From: Scleromatobacter humisilvae
GTDB lineage: Bacteria; Pseudomonadota; Gammaproteobacteria; Burkholderiales; Burkholderiaceae_C
Assembly (NCBI RefSeq): GCF_023231945.1
Contig: NZ_JAJLJH010000005.1
Coordinates: 124,001-188,000 of the forward strand
Direction: 5' to 3'
DNA length: 64,000 nt
Under the pieces are notes generated by a model. It was given only the letters and a program-made list of their open reading frames with translations. It was not told where the DNA came from and did not search any database. Shown here one piece after another: positions 8,280 through 18,444 of the stretch. Both the position numbers and the translations under genes were made by a program. Within the stretch, counting starts at the first letter, position 1. Each line of letters opens with the position of its first letter.

Positions 8280-9536
8280 ATGAACGCCCTGCTCCGCACC
8301 ACCGCCCTGGCCACACTCGCCCTGACCTGCATGGCCCGCGCCGACGCCGGCACGCTCGTGCTGGAGAGCTGGCGCACCGACGACAAGGCGCTGTGGGACA
8401 CCGTGCTGCTGCCCGCGTTCACCAAGGCGCATCCGGGCATCACCGTGAAGTTCACGCCCACCGCGCCGCCGGAATACAACTCGGTCGTCGCGGCACGCCT
8501 GGCCTCGGGCAGCGCGGGCGACCTGATCACGTGCCGGCCGTTCGACGTCTCGCTGGACCTGTACAAGAAGGGCCATCTCGAGAAGCTCAACGGCAACCCG
8601 GCGCTGAACAACTTCCCCGACTCGGCCAAGGTCGCCTGGCAGACCGACGACGGCAAGGACACCTACTGCGTGCCGATGGCCTCGGTCATCCACGGCTTCT
8701 TCTACAACAAGAAGATCTTCGCTGAACTGGGCCTGAAGCCGCCGGCCACCGAGGCCGAGTTCTACGCGGATCTCGACAAGGTGAAGGCGTCCGGCAAATA
8801 CGTTCCGATGTCGCTGGGCACCGCCGACCAGTGGGACACCAGCCAGGTCGTCTTCACCGGCATCGGCCCGAACTACTGGAAGGGCGAGGACGGCCGCAAG
8901 GCGCTGATCGCCGGCAAGGCGAAGTTCACCGACCCGCAGTTCGTGGCCGTCTGGCAGACGATGGCCAAGTGGCCGCCGTACCTCGCCAAGGGCTACCAGG
9001 CGCAGACCTACGGCGACTCGCAGACGCTGTTCGCGTCCGGCAAGGCCGCGATCATCCCCGCCGGCTCGTGGGACATCGCGTTCTATCAAAAGGAGGCCGG
9101 CCTGGACTTCGGCGCCTTCGCACCGCCGGTGCAAAAGGCCGGGGATCCGTGCTACATCTCCGACCACGCCGACATCGGCATGGGCATCAACACGGCCAGC
9201 AAGAACAAGGCGGACGCGAAGGTCTTCCTCGACTGGATCGCGTCGAAGGAATTCGCCGACCTCTACACCAACAAGGCGACCGGCTTCTTCTCGCTGTCGA
9301 AGTTCGGGGTCCAGGTGCAGAACCCGGTGGCGCAGCAGATGGTGGGCTGGCGGGCGCAGTGCAAGTCGACGATCCGCCTCAACGCGCAGATCATGAGTCG
9401 GGGCGAGCCGAGCATGGAGAACGAACTCTGGAACGTGAACTCGCAGGTGCTCAACGGCAAGCTCACGCCGCAGCAGGCGGCGGACCGCATCCAGTCGGGA
9501 TTCGCGAAGTGGTACCACCCCGCGGCCTCGAAGTGA
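8280..9536 (+). CDS. sugar ABC transporter substrate-binding protein (GtsA-like)
   Basis: A 418-residue periplasmic binding protein. Signal peptide residues 1-23 (cleavage after ARADA), then mature TLVLESWRTDDKALW. Family markers include SGSAGDLITCRP, GFFYNKKIFAELGL and a C-terminal FAKWYHPAA. It captures a sugar in the periplasm and delivers it to the two permeases encoded next. It resembles the glucose/mannose GtsA group, judged by sequence feel and by the adjacent GltR/GtrS-like pair; the exact sugar is not determinable here. The AAGGAAG site six bases upstream fixes ATG 8280. It begins the operon binding protein - permease - permease - ATPase. Confidence 0.93.
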   Translation: MNALLRTTALATLALTCMARADAGTLVLESWRTDDKALWDTVLLPAFTKAHPGITVKFTPTAPPEYNSVVAARLASGSAGDLITCRPFDVSLDLYKKGHLEKLNGNPALNNFPDSAKVAWQTDDGKDTYCVPMASVIHGFFYNKKIFAELGLKPPATEAEFYADLDKVKASGKYVPMSLGTADQWDTSQVVFTGIGPNYWKGEDGRKALIAGKAKFTDPQFVAVWQTMAKWPPYLAKGYQAQTYGDSQTLFASGKAAIIPAGSWDIAFYQKEAGLDFGAFAPPVQKAGDPCYISDHADIGMGINTASKNKADAKVFLDWIASKEFADLYTNKATGFFSLSKFGVQVQNPVAQQMVGWRAQCKSTIRLNAQIMSRGEPSMENELWNVNSQVLNGKLTPQQAADRIQSGFAKWYHPAASK

Positions 9537-9546
9537 GGACGACGGT

Positions 9547-10461
9547 GTGAAGCAGAAGGCCGGCTGGCCGGCCCTGGTCTTCCTCGCGCCGGCGCTGGCC
9601 ATCTACACCGCGTTCAGCGCGTGGCCGCTGATCGCCACGCTGCGCCTGAGCGTGTACGGCACCGACGACGTCGGCCACGTCAGCTTCATCGGCCTGGGCA
9701 ACTTCCACAAGCTGCTGTTCGACGAGCACTGGTTCGGCGCGTTCCGCAACGCGCTGGTCAACAACGTCGAGTTCTTCGCGATCCACACGCTGGTGCAGAA
9801 CCCGGTGGCGCTGCTGCTGGCGGCGCTGCTGTCGCTGCGCGGGGTGCACGGCGCGGCGGCGTATCGCACGGTGCTGTTCCTGCCGACGCTGCTGTCGGTG
9901 GTGATCATCGGCTTCACGTGGCAGCTGATCCTGTCGCCGCTGTGGGGCGTGGCCGAGAAGGCGCTGAACCTGGTCGGCCTCGGCGAGCACTTCGCGCCGT
10001 GGCTGGGCCAGGAGGACACCGCGCTGCCGACCGTGGCGTTGATCTCGGTGTGGCAGTTCGTCGGCGTGCCGCTGATGCTGATCTACGCGGCGCTGATCGC
10101 GATCCCCGAGGAGATCGTCGAGGCCGCGACCGTGGAAGGCGCGGGCCCGTGGCGCATCTTCTGGCGCATCCGGCTGCCGCTGATCCTGCCGACGCTGGGC
10201 CTGGTCAACATCCTCACCTTCGTCGGCAACTTCAACGCGTTCGACCTGATCTACGCGGTCAAGGGCGCGTTGGCCGGGCCCAACTTCGCCACCGACCTGC
10301 TGGGCACGCTGTTCTACCGCACCTTCTTCGGCTACCAGTCGGAGACGGGCAGCGCGACGATGGGCGCCGCGCTGGCCACGCTGATGTTCATGCTGATCCT
10401 GGCGGGCGTCGCGCTGTACTTCTTCGTCATCCAGCGGCGCCTGCAGCGCTTCGCGTCATGA
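9547..10461 (+). CDS. sugar ABC transporter permease, MalF type (GtsB-like)
   Basis: A 304-residue inner-membrane permease with six predicted membrane segments, the first at about residues 8-28 (LVFLAPALAIYTAFSAW). The cytoplasmic EAA loop that docks the ATPase is visible as EAATVEGAGPWRIFWRIRLP (about 196-215). It uses a GTG start 10 bases after the upstream stop, and its stop overlaps the ATG of the next permease (ATGA), so the two are translationally coupled. It forms half of the translocation channel. Confidence 0.93.
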   Translation: MKQKAGWPALVFLAPALAIYTAFSAWPLIATLRLSVYGTDDVGHVSFIGLGNFHKLLFDEHWFGAFRNALVNNVEFFAIHTLVQNPVALLLAALLSLRGVHGAAAYRTVLFLPTLLSVVIIGFTWQLILSPLWGVAEKALNLVGLGEHFAPWLGQEDTALPTVALISVWQFVGVPLMLIYAALIAIPEEIVEAATVEGAGPWRIFWRIRLPLILPTLGLVNILTFVGNFNAFDLIYAVKGALAGPNFATDLLGTLFYRTFFGYQSETGSATMGAALATLMFMLILAGVALYFFVIQRRLQRFAS

Positions 10462-11315
10462 GCCGCGCCGCGACTCCCGCGCGCCGTGCCGGCGCGATCG
10501 GCCGATCGGCGATGGTGCACCTCGTCCTCGGCGGCTATTGCCTGCTGGTGCTGGCGCCGATCGCGCTGGTGTTGCTGAACTCGTTCAAGACGCGCGCCGG
10601 CATCTTCGACGACCCGCTGGGCCTGCCGACCCACGCCACGCTGAGCCTCGCGGGCTACGGCAAGGTGCTGGGCGACGCGGCGATCGGCCACATGTTCGTC
10701 AACAGCCTCGTCGTGACCAGCGTGTCGCTCGTCGCCATCCTGCTGTTGGGCGCGATGGCGGCGTGGGCGCTGACCGAATATGGTTTCCTCGGAAACCGCC
10801 TGCTCGCGCTGTTCCTCGCCTTCGGGATCATGGTGCCGATCCGCCTCGGCTCGGTCGCGATCCTGCAGGAGATGGTGGCGCTGGACCTGGTCAACACGCT
10901 CACCGCGCTGGTGCTGGTCTACATCGCGCAGGGGCTGCCGCTGGCGGTGATGATCCTGTCGGAGTTCGTCGCGGCCGTGCCGCAGGAGCTGAAGGACGCC
11001 GCGCGCTGCGACGGCGTCGGCGAGTACCGCATCTTCTTCCAGGTCGTGCTGCCGCTGATCCGCCCGGCCGTGGCGACGGTGGCCGTCTTCACCATGGTGC
11101 CGATCTGGAACGACCTGTGGTTCCCGCTGATCCTCGCGCCGTCCGAGCAGACGCAGACCATCACGCTGGGCGTGCAGCAGTTCGTCGGCCAGTTCGCCAC
11201 CGACTGGAACGCGGTGCTCGCCGCGCTGTCGCTGGCGGTGCTGCCCATCCTCGTGCTGTACGCCGTGTTCTCGCGCCAGCTCATTCGCGGCATCACCGCC
11301 GGCGCCGTCAAGTAG
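10458..11315 (+). CDS. sugar ABC transporter permease, MalG type (GtsC-like)
   Basis: A 285-residue second permease with about six membrane segments and the EAA-type loop DAARCDGVGEYRIFFQVVLP (about 176-195). The MalG-like C terminus ends in FSRQLIRGITAGAVK, which in relatives inserts toward the ATPase. The ATG overlaps the previous stop by four bases. It partners with the MalF-type subunit. Confidence 0.93.
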   Translation: MSRAATPARRAGAIGRSAMVHLVLGGYCLLVLAPIALVLLNSFKTRAGIFDDPLGLPTHATLSLAGYGKVLGDAAIGHMFVNSLVVTSVSLVAILLLGAMAAWALTEYGFLGNRLLALFLAFGIMVPIRLGSVAILQEMVALDLVNTLTALVLVYIAQGLPLAVMILSEFVAAVPQELKDAARCDGVGEYRIFFQVVLPLIRPAVATVAVFTMVPIWNDLWFPLILAPSEQTQTITLGVQQFVGQFATDWNAVLAALSLAVLPILVLYAVFSRQLIRGITAGAVK

Positions 11316-11326
11316 CGATCCCTCTC

Positions 11327-12439
<1,113 letters not shown>

Positions 12440-12461
12440 ATGCCTGCGCGCCGCGCGGTTG

Positions 12462-12483
12462 CCGGAGGGCCAGGGCCCTCTGG
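12462..12483. terminator. hairpin between convergent sugar and 5-oxoprolinase operons
   Basis: A near-perfect self-complementary stretch (CCGGAGGGCC / GGGCCCTCTGG) fills the 46-bp gap between the converging stop codons. It has no T run on either strand. It is the only candidate transcription stop here, with modest support. Confidence 0.35.
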
Positions 12484-12485
12484 CT

Positions 12486-15400
12486 TCAGTCAGCTCGCCC
12501 GAACCCGCCGCCCCCCGGCGTCTCGACCACGAACACATCTCCCGGCTGCATCTGCGCCGAGCCGATATGGTCGAGCGCCTCGACCCGGCCGTCCGCGCGC
12601 ACGACCGAGTTGCGGCCAACCTCGCCGGCCGATCCGCCGCCCATGCCGAACGCCCCATGGTGCCGGCCGTTGCTCAGGATGGACGCCGTCATCGCTTCGA
12701 GGAAGCGCACCTTGCGCGTGCCGCCGTCGCCGCCGCGCCACTTGCCCGCGCCGCCGGAGCCGGGGCGGATCTCGTAGCTGTCGACGCGCACCGGGAAGCG
12801 GAACTCGAGCACTTCGGGGTCGGTCAGGCGCGAGTTGGTCATGTGCGTCTGCACGACGCTGGTGCCCGCGAAGCCACCCGTGATGGCGCCGGTCTCGTCG
12901 ATCAGCGCGCCCGCGCCCGAGCCGCCCGAGATCGTCTCGTAGTACTGGTGACGCTCGTTGCCGAAGGTGAAGTTGTTCATCGTGCACTGGCCGGCCGCCA
13001 TCACGCCGAGGGCGCCATACAGCGCGTTGGTGATGCAGGTCGAGGTCTCGACGTTGCCGGCCACCACCGACGCCGGCGGATGCGGATTGAGCATGGAGCC
13101 GGGCGGGATGATCACGTCCAGCGGCTTCAGGCAGCCGGCGTTGAGCGGGATGTCGTCGTCGACCAGCGTGCGGAACACGTACAGCACCGCGGCCATGCAC
13201 ACGGCGGTGGGTGCGTTGAAGTTGTTGACCAGCTGCGGCGACGTGCCGGTAAAGTCGATCGTCGCGCGGCGATTCGGCGCATCGACGCGGATCGCGACGG
13301 CGATCTGCGCGCCGTTGTCCAGCGGCAGCGTGAACGCGCCGTCCTTCAGGCGCGTGATGACGCGGCGCACCGATTCCTCGGCGTTGTCCTGCACGTGGCC
13401 CATGTAGGCCAGCACGACATCGAGGCCGTACTGCGCGACCATCTTGCGCAGCTCCTGCACGCCCTTCTCGTTGGCCGCGATCTGCGCCTTCAGGTCGGCG
13501 ATGTTCTGCGCGGGGTTGCGCGACGGGTACTCGCCGCTCTCGAGCAGCGCGATCATCTCGGCCTCGCGCAGGTGCCCGCGCTCGACGAGCTTGACGTTGT
13601 CGATCTGCACGCCCTCCTCGTCGATGCGCGTCGAGAACGGCGGCATCGAGCCGGGCGTGACGCCGCCGACGTCGGCGTGGTGGCCGCGCGAGGCGACGTA
13701 GAACAGGATGCGCTGGCCATGGTCCGCGGGGCGAGCGCTCGGCCGCTCCGGAGCAAGCCCCGCGCCCCGTTGGGGGGCTCCCGACGGTACTCCGGCGGGT
13801 GGGGGCTCACTGAACACCGGCGTGACGACCGTGATGTCGGGCAGGTGCGTGCCGCCGTGGTACGGGTCGTTGAGCACGTAGACGTCGCCCGGCTGCATGC
13901 TGCCAGCGTTGCGCGCCATCACCGTCTTGATCGACTCGCTCATCGAGCCGAGGTGCACCGGCATGTGTGGCGCGTTGGCGATCAGGTTGCCGCCGGTGTC
14001 GAACAGCGCGCACGAGAAGTCCAGGCGCTCCTTGATGTTGACCGAGTAGGCGGTGTTCTGCAGCTGCAGGCCCATCTGCTCGGCGATGTTCATGAAGGCG
14101 TTGTTGAACACCTCCAGCATCACCGGGTCGACGCTGGTGCCGATCGCCACCTTCTTCGCGCGCGGCGCGGTCCGTTGCAGCACGAGATGGTCGAGCTCGG
14201 TCACGCGTGCCCGCCAGCCGGGCTCGACGACGGTCGTCGCGTTCTTCTCCGCGATGATGGCCGGGCCGTCGACGAGATGCCCCGGGCGCAGAGTCTCGCG
14301 CACGACCAGCGCCGCGTCGTGCCATTGGCCCTCGGTGTACATGCGCACCGTCTCGGTGACGGGCGCCTGCGTCGGCTCGATGGCGGCGACGCGCGGCTCG
14401 GCCGGCGCGTCGCCGGCGGCGATGGCCTCGACCGAGACCGCCTCGACGATCAGCCCGCGACCCTCCATCAGGAAGGCATACCGCCGACGGTATGCCGCCT
14501 CGAAGCCCGCCGAGAGCGTCGCGACGCTGCCGTCGCCGAAGTCGACCACCAGCGCCGAGTCGGTGCCGGCGTAGCGCACGTGCGCGCGCCGCATCACGCG
14601 GAGTTCGCCCGAGCCCGCGCCCTGGCGGCGGATCTCGCTGCTGGCCTCGTCAGCCAACGCCTCGAGCCGCGCGCGGATCGCGGGCAACGCCGCGTCGGCC
14701 AGCGGCTGTTCGACCGCCGCCTCGCGCATCACGCCCTGGTCGGCCAGGCCCATGCCGTAGGCCGACAGCACGCCCGCGAGCGGATGCACGAACACGGTCG
14801 ACATGCCGAGCGCGTCGGCCACCAGGCACGCATGCTGGCCGCCCGCGCCGCCGAAGCACTGCAGCGTGTAGCGCGTGACGTCGTAGCCGCGCGCCACCGA
14901 GATCTTCTTGATCGCGTTGGCCATGCTGGCGACGGCGATGTCGAGGAAGCCCTCGGCGAGCTCCTCCGGCGTGCGATCGTGGCCCGTGCGCGCGGCGACC
15001 TCGTCGGCCAGCGCGTTGAACTTGTCGACGACGACGTAGCGGCACAGCGACTCGTCGGCCGCCTTGCCGAACACCTTGGGGAACCACTCCGGCTGGATCT
15101 TGCCGAGCAGCACGTTCGCGTCGGTGACGGCCAGCGGGCCGCCGCGCCGGTAGCTCGCCGGGCCCGGGTTCGCGCCCGCGCTGTGCGGCCCCGCGCGCAG
15201 GCGCGCGCCGTCGAACGCGAGGATCGAGCCGCCGCCCGCGGCGACGGTGTGGATGCTCATCATCGGCGCGCGCATGCGCACGCCGGCCACCTGCGTCTCG
15301 AACGCGCGCTCGAACTCGCCGGCGAAGTGCGAGACGTCGGTCGACGTGCCGCCCATGTCGAAGCCGATCACGTGGCCGAACTCGGCCAGCTGCGCGGTGC

Positions 15401-16220
15401 GCACCATGCCGACGATGCCGCCGGCCGGCCCCGACAGGATGGCGTCCTTGCCCTGGAACGCGTGCGCGTCGGCCAGGCCGCCCGAGGACTGCATGAAGAA
15501 CAGCTTGACGCCGGGCATCTCGCCGGCCACCTGCTCGACGTAGCGGCGCAGGATCGGCGACAGGTAGGCGTCGACGACGGTCGTGTCGCCACGGCTGACC
15601 AGCTTCATCAGCGGACTGGTCTCGTGCGAGGCGCTGACCTGGGTGAAGCCGACCTCGCGCGCGATGCGCGCGGCGGTGGCCTCGTGCTGCGTGAAGCGGT
15701 AGCCGTGCATGAACACGATCGCCACGCTGCGCAGGCCGGCGTCGAACGCGCGCTGCAGCTCGGCACGCAGCGCGCCGTCGTCCAGCGCGCGCAGCACCTC
15801 GCCCTGCGCGCTCACGCGCTCGTCGGCCTCGATGACCTGCGAGTACAGCAGCTCGGGCAGCTGGATGTGGCGATCGAACAGGCGCGGCCGGTCCTGGTAG
15901 GCGATGCGCAGCGCGTCGCGGAAGCCGCGCGTCGTCACCAGCAGCGTCTTCTCGCCCTTGCGCTCCAGCAGCGCGTTGGTGGCCACGGTCGTGCCCATCT
16001 TCACGCACTCGACGAGCTCGGGCGTGACCGGCTCGCCGGCTTGCAGGCCCAGCAGGTGGCGGATGCCGGCGACGGCCGCGTCGCGGTACTGCTCGGGGTT
16101 CTCCGACAGCAGCTTGTGCGTGACGAGGCTGCCGTCCGGCCGCTTGGCGACGATGTCGGTGAAGGTGCCTCCGCGGTCGATCCAGAACTGCCAGCGTGCT
16201 TGCGTCGTCATCGTCGTCAT
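12486..16220 (-). CDS. ATP-dependent 5-oxoprolinase (HyuA-HyuB fusion)
   Basis: A 1244-residue fused hydantoinase A/oxoprolinase plus hydantoinase B protein that hydrolyses 5-oxo-L-proline to glutamate using ATP in the cytoplasm. The N-terminal half has [15 protein letters not shown] (about residue 15), [29 protein letters not shown] and [17 protein letters not shown]. The B half begins near [20 protein letters not shown] and ends with a Gly-rich GGGGFGRAD. Relatives are about 1200 residues; the excess is a roughly 31-residue Pro/Ala/Gly-rich in-frame insertion encoded by a GC-rich repeat at 13719-13811. It overlaps the upstream DUF1445 gene by four bases (ATGA); a second in-frame ATG at 16211 has better ribosome-site spacing. 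Neighbours also handle pyroglutamate. Confidence 0.93.
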   Translation of the reverse strand: MTTMTTQARWQFWIDRGGTFTDIVAKRPDGSLVTHKLLSENPEQYRDAAVAGIRHLLGLQAGEPVTPELVECVKMGTTVATNALLERKGEKTLLVTTRGFRDALRIAYQDRPRLFDRHIQLPELLYSQVIEADERVSAQGEVLRALDDGALRAELQRAFDAGLRSVAIVFMHGYRFTQHEATAARIAREVGFTQVSASHETSPLMKLVSRGDTTVVDAYLSPILRRYVEQVAGEMPGVKLFFMQSSGGLADAHAFQGKDAILSGPAGGIVGMVRTAQLAEFGHVIGFDMGGTSTDVSHFAGEFERAFETQVAGVRMRAPMMSIHTVAAGGGSILAFDGARLRAGPHSAGANPGPASYRRGGPLAVTDANVLLGKIQPEWFPKVFGKAADESLCRYVVVDKFNALADEVAARTGHDRTPEELAEGFLDIAVASMANAIKKISVARGYDVTRYTLQCFGGAGGQHACLVADALGMSTVFVHPLAGVLSAYGMGLADQGVMREAAVEQPLADAALPAIRARLEALADEASSEIRRQGAGSGELRVMRRAHVRYAGTDSALVVDFGDGSVATLSAGFEAAYRRRYAFLMEGRGLIVEAVSVEAIAAGDAPAEPRVAAIEPTQAPVTETVRMYTEGQWHDAALVVRETLRPGHLVDGPAIIAEKNATTVVEPGWRARVTELDHLVLQRTAPRAKKVAIGTSVDPVMLEVFNNAFMNIAEQMGLQLQNTAYSVNIKERLDFSCALFDTGGNLIANAPHMPVHLGSMSESIKTVMARNAGSMQPGDVYVLNDPYHGGTHLPDITVVTPVFSEPPPAGVPSGAPQRGAGLAPERPSARPADHGQRILFYVASRGHHADVGGVTPGSMPPFSTRIDEEGVQIDNVKLVERGHLREAEMIALLESGEYPSRNPAQNIADLKAQIAANEKGVQELRKMVAQYGLDVVLAYMGHVQDNAEESVRRVITRLKDGAFTLPLDNGAQIAVAIRVDAPNRRATIDFTGTSPQLVNNFNAPTAVCMAAVLYVFRTLVDDDIPLNAGCLKPLDVIIPPGSMLNPHPPASVVAGNVETSTCITNALYGALGVMAAGQCTMNNFTFGNERHQYYETISGGSGAGALIDETGAITGGFAGTSVVQTHMTNSRLTDPEVLEFRFPVRVDSYEIRPGSGGAGKWRGGDGGTRKVRFLEAMTASILSNGRHHGAFGMGGGSAGEVGRNSVVRADGRVEALDHIGSAQMQPGDVFVVETPGGGGFGRAD
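13719..13811 (-). repeat. REP-like GC-rich repeat inserted in frame in the 5-oxoprolinase gene
   Basis: About 93 bases interrupt the conserved segment between DITVVTPVF and [16 protein letters not shown]. They translate as a low-complexity Pro/Gly/Ala/Arg stretch. The DNA (a CCCCCACC start, a GCCCCCCAACGGGGC hairpin, GGGCTTGCTCCGG and GAGCGCTC) has the architecture of dispersed intergenic repeats I associate with Comamonadaceae-like genomes. The length is a multiple of three, so the reading frame survives. Confidence 0.65.
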
Positions 16221-16984
16221 CCCTTCAAATCGGTCACGAACATCTTGCCAGGAGCGTGGGTGATGCACAGCGGCACGGCGCTGCGTTGCGCGACCCACTG
16301 GGCCGTCACGCCGCAGCCCCAGAACACGGGCACCTCGTCGGCCAGGATCTCGACGGCGTCGCCGTAGTCGGGGCGAGCCAGGTCGGCGATGCCCAGCGCC
16401 TGCGGGTTGCCGACATGCACCGGCACGCCGTGCGCATTCGGAAAGCGCGCGCAGATCTCGACGACCCGTGCGACGTCGCGGCTGCGGATCGGCCGCATGC
16501 TCACCACCATCTCGCCGGCGAAGCGGCCGGCCGGCGTGCAGGCGACGTCGGTGCGATACATCGCGACGTTGCGGCCTAGCTGCAGGTGGCGCAACGCGAT
16601 CCCGGCGTCCTGCAGCGCGGATTCGAACGAGAAGCTGCAGCCGATCAGGAAGGCGACGAGGTCGGTGCGCCACAGCGCCGCGACGTCGGTGCGCTCCTCC
16701 GCCAGCTGGCCGTCGCGGTAGACGCGGTAGCCGGGCAGGTCGGTCGCGATGTCGGAGCCCGGCGCGGCGAGCGCCTCGCGCGCGCCGGCGGCGAGCACCT
16801 CGACCAGCGGGCAGGCCTGCGGGTTGCGCTGGCAGAACAGCAGGAAGTCGAAGGCGTCCGCCTGCGGCAGGATCGCCAGATTGGCCTGGATACGGCCAGG
16901 GGCATGCCCTGCGGTGGAACGATCGAAGGCACCGGTGCGGCAGGCTTGGCGCAGCGTGGCGGGATCGTCGTGGTGGATTGGCAT
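16217..16984 (-). CDS. DUF1445 family protein (putative hydro-lyase / D-glutamate cyclase-related)
   Basis: A 255-residue soluble protein of the DUF1445 family (YcsI-like). Family markers are GHAPGRIQANLAILP (about 26-40), the Cys/Phe-rich FLIGCSFSFESAL, a VSMRPI motif, and a C-terminal THAPGKMFVTDL. The family includes the D-glutamate cyclase domain that makes 5-oxo-D-proline, and in Bacillus ycsI sits with the pxp/kip 5-oxoprolinase genes. A link to oxoproline metabolism is therefore supported by context, while the exact reaction is not. It is cotranscribed and coupled with the 5-oxoprolinase. A well-placed promoter puts the transcription start at about the A of the ATG, so the mRNA may be leaderless. 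Confidence 0.82.
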   Translation of the reverse strand: MPIHHDDPATLRQACRTGAFDRSTAGHAPGRIQANLAILPQADAFDFLLFCQRNPQACPLVEVLAAGAREALAAPGSDIATDLPGYRVYRDGQLAEERTDVAALWRTDLVAFLIGCSFSFESALQDAGIALRHLQLGRNVAMYRTDVACTPAGRFAGEMVVSMRPIRSRDVARVVEICARFPNAHGVPVHVGNPQALGIADLARPDYGDAVEILADEVPVFWGCGVTAQWVAQRSAVPLCITHAPGKMFVTDLKG

Positions 16985-16990
16985 GGACCC

Positions 16991-17034
16991 ATTCTGGAAA
17001 GCCCGGCCGCGCCGCGCAAGCGCAAATTATTTCT
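16991..17034 (-). promoter_or_regulatory. promoter module of the DUF1445/5-oxoprolinase operon
   Basis: Reading the minus strand: AGAAATAATT (17034-17025), five bases, -35 TTGCGC (17019-17014), a 17-base spacer ending TTTC, and -10 CAGAAT (16996-16991). The -10 is six bases from the ATG. The same elements with identical spacing occur at 20860-20903 ahead of the DUF969 operon, so this is probably a shared regulated promoter of the nearby LysR protein. Confidence 0.7.
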
Positions 17035-17040
17035 CTGAAC

Positions 17041-17979
17041 TCATCGAATCTTCTTCTGATTCGAGCGGCCGCGGGCGCGTGTCCTGGCGGGATCCACGCC
17101 GAAGCCGTCGATGAACTTCAGCGCGTCCTGGATGACGGCGGTGAGGGCGGACGATCCCGGATCGTAGCGGTAGCTCGCCTGCACCGGCAGCGCCGCCAGG
17201 GCCGTCTCGCAGGGCAGTACCGCGATCTCGTGGCGCTGCACCAGCGTCTGCGCGGCGATGGCGGGCAGCGTGGCGATCCCGAAGCCGCTCTCGATCAGCT
17301 GCACCATCGCCGGGATCGACGAGACCGTGTGCAGCCGCGGCGGCTCCAGGCCCGCGCTGCGAAGCTGCTCCAGCAGCGCGAGGTGCGGCTGCGAGCCGCG
17401 CTGGAAGGTCATCATCTCGTGCGAGACGATCTCCGCCAGCGTCCAGGGCGCACGGCGCTTCAGGGCCTTCGCGCCGACGAACACCATCTCCATCGTCGGC
17501 AGCGGGCGCGTGCGTATGTCGGGCGCCGACACCGACTGCGCCGCGAAGACGAGGTCCAGCGACCCGCGCTTGACGGCCTCGGCCAGCACCGGCGTGATCT
17601 CGACGGTGAGCTCCAGCTGCAGGTTGGCGTGCACGCTGCGCAGGTGCTGCAGCATCGGGATCAGCCAGGTGTGCAGCGCCGACTCGATCGCCCCGACGCG
17701 CAGCAGGTGCATGCCGGCGTCCTCGGTGCCGAGCTCGTCGCGCATCTGCCGATGCAGCGTCATCAGGCGCTCGGCGTAGCTCAGGAAGCGCAGGCCGGCG
17801 TTGGTCAGCGCGAACTGCTGGCGGTCGCGGCGGTCGATCAGCAGCACGCCCAGTTCTTCCTCCAGCGCGGAGACGCGGCTGGAGATCGCCGACTGCGTCA
17901 TGAACAGCTTCTCGGCCGCCCGCGTCATGCTCTTGAGCGTGGCGACCCAGTAGAACGCTTCGACGAATCGCTGGTTCAT
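17041..17979 (-). CDS. LysR-family transcriptional regulator
   Basis: A 312-residue LysR regulator. The N-terminal winged helix is clear (WVATLKSMTRAAEKLFMTQS then AISSRVSALEEELG, residues about 12-47), followed by a two-lobed substrate-binding domain (LLRVGAIESALHTWLIP, GFGIATLPAIAAQTLV). It lies between the two pyroglutamate operons and is preceded by 15 bases by a small HTH gene in the same transcript. Likely sites are the GTAAA-N5-TTTAC dyads, which fit the T-N11-A LysR pattern, and the shared promoter modules. The inducer is probably 5-oxoproline or a related amino acid, by context only. An inverted repeat TCGAATC-N7-GATTCGA overlaps its last codons (17044-17064) and could be a stop or operator for the next operon. 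Confidence 0.92.
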   Translation of the reverse strand: MNQRFVEAFYWVATLKSMTRAAEKLFMTQSAISSRVSALEEELGVLLIDRRDRQQFALTNAGLRFLSYAERLMTLHRQMRDELGTEDAGMHLLRVGAIESALHTWLIPMLQHLRSVHANLQLELTVEITPVLAEAVKRGSLDLVFAAQSVSAPDIRTRPLPTMEMVFVGAKALKRRAPWTLAEIVSHEMMTFQRGSQPHLALLEQLRSAGLEPPRLHTVSSIPAMVQLIESGFGIATLPAIAAQTLVQRHEIAVLPCETALAALPVQASYRYDPGSSALTAVIQDALKFIDGFGVDPARTRARGRSNQKKIR

Positions 17980-17994
17980 GGGCGTCCGTTCGCG

Positions 17995-18360
17995 TCAGCC
18001 CTGCGCGAGCTGCTTCATCCGGGCCTTCAGCGCCTTGCGGCCGTCGGCGTTGGAGGCGCGCCAGGCCTGCAGCGCGAGCGCGAGGAACTGCTGCTCGCCG
18101 GGCGCGAGCCCGGCCGCCTCGCGCGCGGCGTCGAGCCAGCCGGCGGGCTTGCCGCAATGCTGCTCGATCTGGCGCGCGAGCTTGTCGCCGATCGGGCGCG
18201 AGGACTTGATCTGGCTCCACATGCTGGGCGAGATCTCGACGTGGGCCGCGAAGGCCTGCTCGAGGCCCTTGGGCGCGGTGCCGGTCGCGACGGCGCTTTC
18301 GGCGTAGGCCTGGAACAGCGCCAGCACGTTGCGGCGGCGGAAGACGGTGGGATCGGACAC
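17995..18360 (-). CDS. small HTH (Cro/CI-like) protein cotranscribed with LysR regulator
   Basis: A 121-residue protein whose middle part reads like a phage-repressor helix-turn-helix: FAAHVEISPSMWSQIKSSRP followed by IGDKLARQIEQHCGKPAGWLD (about residues 38-78). The C-terminal third is Ala/Lys/Arg-rich. I cannot assign a named family. I chose GTG 18360 rather than the upstream ATG 18417 because a TTTACG-N17-GACAAT promoter places the transcript start near 18389, downstream of that ATG. It lies 15 bases before the LysR gene, so the two regulators are probably made together. Confidence 0.7.
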   Translation of the reverse strand: MSDPTVFRRRNVLALFQAYAESAVATGTAPKGLEQAFAAHVEISPSMWSQIKSSRPIGDKLARQIEQHCGKPAGWLDAAREAAGLAPGEQQFLALALQAWRASNADGRKALKARMKQLAQG

Positions 18361-18395
18361 GTTGCGGGAGTCTGCCTGCGGAAAGCTCGGCCCCG

Positions 18396-18434
18396 ATTGT
18401 CGCCGCCGCGCGCGCAATCGTAAAGACTATTTAC
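18396..18434 (-). promoter_or_regulatory. promoter and 15-bp dyad of the HTH-LysR operon
   Basis: On the minus strand, -35 TTTACG (18424-18419), a 17-base spacer and -10 GACAAT (18401-18396). The -35 is overlapped by the dyad GTAAAGACTATTTAC (18420-18434), arms GTAAA/TTTAC around five bases. The identical 15-mer is at 20975-20989. Overlap with the -35 is the usual geometry for autorepression by a LysR protein. Confidence 0.65.
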
Positions 18435-18444
18435 TGTTCGGCAC

